The notes beneath the pieces were generated by a model, which had not been told where the DNA came from, did no database searches, and saw nothing but the letters and a program-made list of their open reading frames with translations. A stretch of DNA of 64,000 nt from Mugil cephalus (Eukaryota > Chordata > Actinopteri > Mugiliformes > Mugilidae): positions 5,918,001 to 5,982,000 of the forward strand of contig NC_061786.1 in assembly GCF_022458985.1 (NCBI RefSeq). The letters are read 5' to 3'. Position numbers and translations under genes: made by a program. Each line of letters begins with the position of its first letter. Position 1 is the first letter of the stretch. Shown here piece after piece: positions 40,664-64,000 of this stretch.

Positions 40664-43263
40664 GTGGATCTACCATCCAGTGAATTGTGTGCAGTTTGTG
40701 AATGTGATAAATCTCTGCAGTGTTTACGTAGGCAAAAACTAAATATGTCTAAGTGTTTTGCAGAGCAGAGCAGAAACAGAAGGGTCCGTGCCGTCTTTGT
40801 TTACGATTTTGGTTTCGTCGGGTTGCATCTCCGGGGCGCAGGCAGCCGTGTCACTGCTGACTGCTCTATTAAATTATGTTTAAAGTGTCAATTACTTGTA
40901 GCTTTTCACAGACTTCCTAAATGACATCCGTTTGCTTATCTTGGCGGGTAATGCAGGAACTCCTCTGCTAGGGTGGCCTCCAACATTTTGAAAACAACAG
41001 ATGTGCCCTCGCATTTGGCTTTGAACACAAGATTCAGTATTGCATAATCAGTGGTAGGCTAACTTGTCTGGCGCCACAATCTTAATTTGAAAAAGGAAAA
41101 AATATAGAACACATGGTCTTTCTTTGACAGGTCCATTAATGTTTGATAGCTTTACGTTCCTACCAGCTGCAACTCCGCATTTTCTTGGAGAGATGTCGTC
41201 TGTTCAGATAAGGAGCGGATGTGGACTCCCAGACTCTTGTTGTCTCTTCCCCAGCAGCCACAGCAGATTCACATGTTGCAATCCTCCTCCTCCTGAACCC
41301 ATACACTGTCTTTGCAGCTTATTCCAAGTTAGCTGACAAACAATGACACACACACAGCTCTTGTATTGCACATACTGGGTGCAGTATAACTTTTATTTGT
41401 GTGGAGCACACATTTAGTTCAAGTCTTGTGCCCTAAATTTTGAACCATGGAAAATCCAGTTAATCTACACAGTTCATCAATGCCACCCATAACCCTGACC
41501 CTAACCTCCTCACTCATGCGCACAACCTGCGGTCATACAAAGGTCTTATCTGATACTTTCTGTTTGTTAATGTGATTGTGTCCCAGAGGAAATTGGATTT
41601 ACGACTGTACAAAAGAGTGCTATCTTTGCACACGTGTGAGGTCTTTGAACAGGCTTTTTCGAGGACAAATGAGTCATAGCCCATAGGAGCAGTTGAGCAG
41701 TCTAAGTGACAACCACATGAATGTCAGGTCCAAAAGATTCCCAACAGAACATTGAATGAATTGTCACAAGATGGCGGACTTAATTTATGTCTCCTCTTAA
41801 TGGTTTCAATTTTGTGTCTGATGAAGGCATACTTAAAATGAAAACACAGTGAAAGTAGGCAGGTGTATCCCAGCCACTGTGAGATGATTGATCTCTTTAC
41901 ACAGAAACCTACCATGATGACGATGTTGGGAATAAAGAGGTTTCTGTCATCCTCTTAAGTTATAATGACTTGGGTTACAATGGAACAGGCTGAGTCATCA
42001 CCCACAAACATAAAACATCATGTTAACTAAACGCATCTGTTGGGGTCATCAGCCTCTCAGTCATTTGTTTAGATCTCTATTGAAAACATAGGTTTTTCCT
42101 CACTGGCAATTCAGGTTGTGCCAGAATTTGGGCTTTTTTTTATGTACACATATGTACACAAGCCAAATGAATTCATTTGGCTTGAAAAACACCAGCTTTT
42201 GGTAAATCACTCAATTGAGCCAGGCCCAAAATAATTTTCAAGCTTGACTTGGCAGCACACACCTGCTTTCAGGTCACTGGAGAGAAATCTGCCAGTAGCG
42301 TCTGCTGTCTGAGCTAAATATTGTGAAGCCATGAAGCAGATTTTAACTGTAATGCTGCTGAGCTATGTAACCAAATTCCTAATGACTTGAAAGTGTAATC
42401 ACTTTAAAATCTAGACTGCTTCCAGGTGCCAGGGATGATGATCTGATTTGATCCATTTTATGTGTTCTGTGGTGCCTGTGGGCCATGGATGAGTCAGTGT
42501 GAGGAACTGAATACCGATATACTGTGCTTTGGTTTCTAATTTTACACTTAATGTTACTAATTATCCAATGTGTGTAGACTCATACCAGTGGAGTTCTTAG
42601 TTTGAGATTCAGAGCACTGGCCAGGCTGTTGACAGGTTGCTGCTTTTCATAGAAGGACCAGGCTTTCTGGAATGATGTGACCTGAGCAAATGTAAGTATA
42701 TAATTTTCATGCCACAGTTACAGTAGGCATGTCTGGTGCCCATAGTTTTCAGGAAGGGTCTGGGGTAAATTTACTGCTACAGGGACAGGGCAAAGGGTTG
42801 TTAGAGTACAATGGCCAGTTCTCTGAGGAATTTCTCCCAAAAATGCAATAGAGGGTTGTGAAATGGTCTGGTCAAGTAGGCCAGAATCAAAACCCACTTC
42901 AGTGTTATGGGGTGTTTGAAACAGGCTGTAAATCCAAGACAACACTCAAGCATGTTGCAACTGAAGGAGTTCATTCATATGGGAGACCGTTTAAAAGACC
43001 ATTGGAAAGTGTTGCAAAATGCAGACAAGAAGTTATTCTGCAAAATTTTGGTTCATTTTTTTCCACAGATGAATATCGCGTGTATTGAAGTTTTTGTGGA
43101 ATAAATAACTTAAAATCTGTCTGTCCTTGCTGCGCTGTTTACCATCTGCAGGCAGTCTTTCAAAAAGGATCAAATGTTTCGCTCGCTCAGTTACATCACA
43201 TCGAAAAAGTCAGATATTTCGACTTTTGGACGAACTTCTTTTATCCGATGATTGCGTGCCTTC
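40664..43263. other. Spacer between adh copy D and adh5
   Basis: About 2.6 kb with no gene I can support. It includes a block shared with the region downstream of copy C (41050-41195) and a 26-bp perfect palindrome at 42159-42184. The remainder is single-copy-looking AT-rich text. Confidence 0.5.
42159..42184. repeat. 26-bp perfect palindrome
   Basis: CAAGCCAAATGAA is followed immediately by its exact reverse complement, with no spacer, centred on GAATTC. Two TATGTACACA units directly precede it. It lies in the spacer upstream of adh5. Confidence 0.92.
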
Positions 43264-43270
43264 TATTTAA
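43264..43270 (+). promoter_or_regulatory. Possible TATA-like element of adh5
   Basis: TATTTAA lies 138 bp upstream of the adh5 start codon. The spacing fits a short leader but the match is weak, and adh5 genes are usually housekeeping promoters. Confidence 0.3.
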
Positions 43271-43407
43271 GTTTGGGGAGAGAGAGAGTACAGCAGTGGA
43301 AGGATTAGCGTGTGTTTAGACACAGCCCTCAGAGGCAACGCCCTCTCCTTGTGTGTGGCTTAAACATACACACATACCTCATCTCACGAGGGAGAGTGTG
43401 AAACGGC

Positions 43408-48067
<4,660 letters not shown>

Positions 48068-48123
48068 ACGCAGGGGAGCGTTGAGAGAGCGCGAGCTCCC
48101 TCCCTGTTTACGGACCACAGTTT

Positions 48124-48129
48124 AATAAA
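48124..48129 (+). promoter_or_regulatory. Polyadenylation signal, adh5
   Basis: AATAAA lies 57 bp after the adh5 stop codon, implying a very short 3' UTR, followed by a T-rich stretch. Confidence 0.75.
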
Positions 48130-48149
48130 TAATCTTTCTTTTGTCCATG

Positions 48150-49330
48150 TCTGTTTTATTTCAATGCACATTCAGACAGCTCTTTGATCGGCGTTCCCCC
48201 CCCTTGAACCAACACATATGAACGAACAGAGATTATTCAGAGCTATTCTTTGATCCAGGCTGAATGAATAATACGGTGCTCTCCAACCACAACTGCTGAG
48301 TGATTCTTTTTTTTTTTTGTGGAAGCCTGGTGTAGTTGCATAAAAGTGCAGATTTATTTTAGACTGTAAATAAAAAGGAGGGTTTACTTTTTTCCCCCCT
48401 GTTGGATTTGGGCATGTGAGGGAAACTCCTAAGAACAAAGAACTGAGTCAGTTAACCTTTGTCTTTCCGTGAAGATGAAGACAGACTGAAAGACTGCAGG
48501 GATTTTTAGCTTCATGGGATTAATTAACATCAAAATGATTCTGCATTTCAACAGGCCCATTTTCACTTTCATTGTGACACATCATGGCTGGTAAAGTACT
48601 ATTGTCTGTCTTTGCCAACGAGTAATGTTTTACAAGTACGGCATTAGCTACTCATCAAATTGGACCACACAACTTCCCATGTTCGTTTTTTATTCTTATA
48701 CATTCATTCTTCTCACTTCTTTTTTCACCCTAGTCTAACTTGCTTTAGTTGGCATCGTTTGGCTCTGCAATGTTTTACAAGACAAACTCTCCAGTGCCGC
48801 TTAAAGGTATTTGGGCCTTCTGTACATTACATGTACTGACTGTACCGTACATAGCTGTCCTCAAAGTAGACAGAGAGAATCCAATCAGACCACACGAAAC
48901 TGAAATATTAAGCTTGTGTATTTGTTAATTCAAGACAATGACTCAATATTAAACATCTGTTAGTTGCACTTAAAGTATGACAAGGTGGTTTCAAATTAGC
49001 CAAATTAGAGTCCATGTGTTGAGAAGTGTTTCCAGAGACTAAGGTGTAGTTCATACTCCGTTTAGTTAAAAGAAAAAAAGAGAAAAACAAACAGAACAAA
49101 AAACTTTAACTGATTTCTACTGCTCTAACTTGGGAATAAATAAAATTGTAATCTTATAATGTGTCTAGACGTTCCCCGTCCTCCACCTAGTATAAAAAGA
49201 CATTAGAGCCGTTATGAACCCACACAGTTCTTTTCCATTCATAAAGGGCCGGTGAATTAAGACCACTTTTGGGATTGGGATCGCCAGTGGAAAGATTCAA
49301 GGACCAAGTCAAGCACACAGAGCTACAGAA
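48150..49330. other. Spacer between adh5 and metap1 3' ends
   Basis: About 1.2 kb between two convergent genes. I see no coding sequence or known RNA. Homopolymer tracts of C, T and A occur (48195-48203, 48308-48320, 49069-49100). Confidence 0.5.
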
Positions 49331-49336
49331 GAGTCT

Positions 49337-49342
49337 TTTATT
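49337..49342 (-). promoter_or_regulatory. Candidate distal polyadenylation signal of metap1
   Basis: TTTATT on the plus strand reads AATAAA on the minus strand, about 1.4 kb past the metap1 stop. A nearer AATAAA on the minus strand at 49878-49883 is an alternative. Which is used cannot be told from the sequence. Confidence 0.4.
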
Positions 49343-49859
49343 ACTCCATTAGAAGAAATACAAAGACGGCAGATAAACTGTGATCACGTTAGTCCTCTGA
49401 ATACGTAGAAATAACAAATGCTGCACGCATCAGGAAAATCTCCACATCAAGGTTAAATGGTGACTGCTGAACAGAGGGGAGGGGGAGACACACCAGTTCA
49501 CGTACCACCCAGTATCCAGCATACTTTTAATTCCTAGATTCACATGTTAAGGCTCAATTTGCTACACCAGGGCTATTGGAGACATGAGACACAAAATAAG
49601 GTCCAGTATTTTTTTATTTTTTTTTTTTCCTTCTTCTTTGGAGCTCAGTGTTGTCTCATTCTGGATATACACACAGACGCTCAGGGCATACGTCACTATT
49701 CTCCTAGCAACTGTTGCTGATGTCTTCAGCTGGCACTAATAATAGCCACACTCAGATAGAACAATTGGGGTTTTGGTGCACGTACGGGACGCCTCAGCAG
49801 TTTAATGATACAGTATACTATCAGCTGCTCAACGGGTCGTGAAGCAGGAAATCAAATTA

Positions 49860-50180
49860 TAGTAGATTTGTTTGCCTTTTATTTTTATGCCTGCTTGCTA
49901 AATATGAAGCTACAGCCAGACGATTGTTAGCTTAGCTTAGCATGAAACAGGGGAAAACCGCTTTCTTGGCTAATCGCGTCTCTAAAGCTCACCAAATAAC
50001 CCTAAATCTGTAACATCAATATTTCTCGACACATACAGCTACTGGTTTGAAATTTTGCTTTTTTTTTTGTTCAGACTTAACTGTAATACGTGTTAATTAC
50101 TTGAGAGCTGAGCTTTGGCTAGAGCCAAGACAGACGTTTTCATAGGGTTTCTTTAATATAAGCTCAGCTAAGCCAAGCTA
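49860..50180. repeat. Common teleost dispersed repeat (AGCTTAGCTTAGCAT type)
   Basis: The text TTAGCTTAGCTTAGCATGAA and CAGGGGAAAACC, then CTCTAAAGCTCACCAAATAAC, matches a repeat I remember from many fish introns and 3' UTRs. It falls within the probable metap1 3' UTR. Limits are approximate. Confidence 0.55.
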
Positions 50181-50757
50181 ACCAGCCGCTGTGGGCTTAG
50201 TGGATATCAACACAACACTGCCTCTGTTCCATCACGTTCTGCGTTGCCAGGGTCTTGTAGACCCCCTCTTTCTGGAACCCCTGCCGTTTCCTGATATTGC
50301 TGATTCATTTCAGCCCATCTCTGGTAAATGAATACGATGTGTGGTTAACAGAGCGGAGGCGGAGAGAAAGGAAGCAAAGCATGGCGTACTAGTTGAATTT
50401 GTCCTGAGCTCCACACTTTAAAGACGACAACTAGCCAGCCAGTGAGAGCTCCGGGTGACATGACACACAGTCTAAAAAAAAAAGCCTGATGTCAAGCTTG
50501 GCCATTAAGCAAAACCAAATCTCATAAATACTTTTTATATTTCCTCCAGAGGATACAATTTTCACTAATAAAGCAATCCACATTTGATATAAGACACATT
50601 CAAGTACTCCCATTTAGTTTGAGGAACCAATTTAATTCAGATAACCATGAGAGCTGCAGTGACATTGAGCTCTAAGAGCGGCGCCTCTTGATTGTGAAGC
50701 GTGAGTGTTTGTGTGGGTGTTTGTATAAGTCCAGTCCTTGGTGTTTTCTGGTCCAGC

Positions 50758-62673
<11,916 letters not shown>

Positions 62674-62811
62674 GCCTTCGTCTGCGGGAGGGGTGGAGCC
62701 GGCGACCAGCAGCCAGCCAGCGTCAGCACACGGCGCATGTCCGCAGCGGGGCCGTCACGCTGCACGGCTCGGTCCAATCAACGGAAACTTTCCTAACAGA
62801 GATTTACTAAG
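62674..62811. promoter_or_regulatory. Bidirectional promoter of metap1 and eif4e
   Basis: The 138 bp between the two start codons is GC- and CpG-rich with no TATA box. It includes CCAAT at 62774-62778, a GCGCATGTCCGC stretch resembling an NRF1 site near 62733-62744, an ETS-like CGGAAA at 62782, and CGTCAC near 62753. The same head-to-head pair exists in human, supporting a shared promoter. Confidence 0.7.
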
Positions 62812-64000
62812 ATGGCGACCGCCGAACCGGTGAGCACTTTCTCTAAAGAACATATCAAAACATACGAGAGGGCCTTTCTGGGTTGATTACAGGGCGTTGT
62901 CACGTTTAAAGTTTACGTACAACTTTAAGCGTCGGCCCCTACGAGATAATTGACTGTCGTTACAACTACACGGGCTGTTTTAGGTAGTTTCTAGTTTGTC
63001 TTGTGTGCCACGACCCAGGCGTAAAGGAGGAATGCTCGTGCGTGTGTGTGTGTGTGTGTGTGCGCGCGTGCGTGCGTGCGTGCGTGCGTGTGCGCGTGTG
63101 GGGCGCTCTCCCAAATTTAAGGCTGACGTTAGTGCAACCCGACGTGCTGCTAGTTTTTGGGTAGAGAACTACACAAACCTCCATTACAAAAGTGGTCACT
63201 TTGGTTGTTCTTGGGTCTCAAGTAAAGAATTCAGCCGAGACACAAGTTTTCAAGGAGAAATGTGTTTATGTAGGTTTATGGGAAAAATCGGCATGTGGAA
63301 TAATGTATTATATTCAATGGGGGCTTTGTTTTGTAGATAAAATGTCATCTGTCAGAACTGGTCAACACTAGCCGACGCTAACCTCTGCGATATGTATTTT
63401 CGTAGCTAAGGTTAACGGGTTAACGATATCTTAGAAGAAATGGCTACGGGGGGGATATATCTCGTAAAAAAAAAAAAAAAAAAAGAAAACGTTGTTTGCT
63501 ATAACTTACATGAAACACGCCGAATTAAGGATTGTCTCTAGATATTAGTTTTAAGTTCTTAAACTCGCGTTATAGTAACTGTATCTTTATATTAAGTTCG
63601 AAAAAATGTAAACAAATATTAAGCTGTGAATTCATTTTATTTGGCGTTATTTTCGTACATTAAATGAATAATAAATGAACAAGAAAGTCCAAAACACATG
63701 GGAATGCCACAGAAATGCGTAACAATGAATTTCACAACTTTAGTTAAACACAGCTGTCTCTGTTGAGCAGTGTTAGCTCGAGCTAGCTAGCCATAGTCTT
63801 GCTTCACATCCCGGTGGAATTTGTTCCAGATGTTCACATATCGGGTTTCACTAATGGATGCGTCCTCAAGGAATTCATTTTTATACTAATGACAAATTTA
63901 TTATAAGGGGATTATTAACCCCATTTCAGAATAAAACGTTGTTGTATAAGGTGGGCGTTTTATCACCATCTAAGTTAGCAGCTGTGGCTAACTGATTCAA
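62812..64000 (+). CDS. eif4e: Eukaryotic translation initiation factor 4E, first coding exon and part of intron 1
   Basis: eIF4E binds the mRNA 5' cap in the eIF4F complex and limits cap-dependent translation. Only the first coding exon is in the window: 62812-62829, coding MATAEP and ending at donor GTGAGC. Fish eIF4E starts with these residues and the human gene has its first intron at the same place (MATVEP). The call also rests on synteny, head to head with metap1 as in human. From 62830 to the window end is intron 1; no further coding exon is seen. The exon is only 18 bases, so other genes starting MATAEP cannot be excluded by sequence alone. Confidence 0.82.
63037..63100. repeat. GT / GCGT microsatellite in eif4e intron 1
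   Basis: A run of GT dinucleotides passes into GCGT tetranucleotides and back to GCGTGTG, about 64 bases in all. Confidence 0.95.
63101..64000. other. eif4e intron 1, remainder
   Basis: About 900 bp of AT-rich intron with an 18-20 base poly-A run near 63466-63484. I see no exon, RNA gene or identifiable repeat in it. Confidence 0.5.

Overview
The window is nuclear DNA of a bony fish, most likely a percomorph teleost. Genes are split by GT-AG introns and the introns are short to moderate. Tc1/mariner elements and other common teleost repeats fill introns and spacers, and the gene order matches the vertebrate adh5 neighbourhood. I assembled exons by hand from splice sites, reading frame and remembered family alignments; no search was run.

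Layout: (1) 1-9071, plus strand, the last seven coding exons of a serine palmitoyltransferase long-chain-base subunit (sptlc2-like), followed by about 5.5 kb with no gene. (2) 14690-40560, plus strand, a tandem array of four intact nine-exon class-I-like (adh8-type) alcohol dehydrogenases, called A, B, C and D here. A truncated pseudogene lies between B and C. (3) 43408-48067, plus strand, adh5, the class III glutathione-dependent formaldehyde dehydrogenase. (4) 50758-62673, minus strand, a complete eleven-exon metap1 (type 1 methionine aminopeptidase), tail to tail with adh5. (5) 62812 onward, plus strand, the first coding exon of eif4e, head to head with metap1 across a promoter of about 140 bp.

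The order adh array - adh5 - metap1 - eif4e, with these orientations, is the same as on human chromosome 4q23, so this part is ancestral synteny. The sptlc2-like gene at the other end of the array is not the mammalian neighbour.

adh5 clears formaldehyde as S-hydroxymethylglutathione, and the array enzymes should oxidise alcohols and retinoid-like substrates with NAD+. All five keep the catalytic and structural zinc ligands. The most notable signal is mosaic evolution of the array. Exon 6, coding the NAD-binding fold, is nearly identical in all four copies, and A and B share 307 bp across exon 5, intron 5 and exon 6 with one mismatch. Yet the loops expected to line the substrate pocket differ strongly. 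This suggests gene conversion homogenising the coenzyme domain while substrate loops diversify. I found no wholly new genetic system. Other items worth a look are a degraded tRNA-Arg-like sequence inside a Tc1 element, several perfect inverted repeats, and a YY1-like motif over the eif4e start codon.
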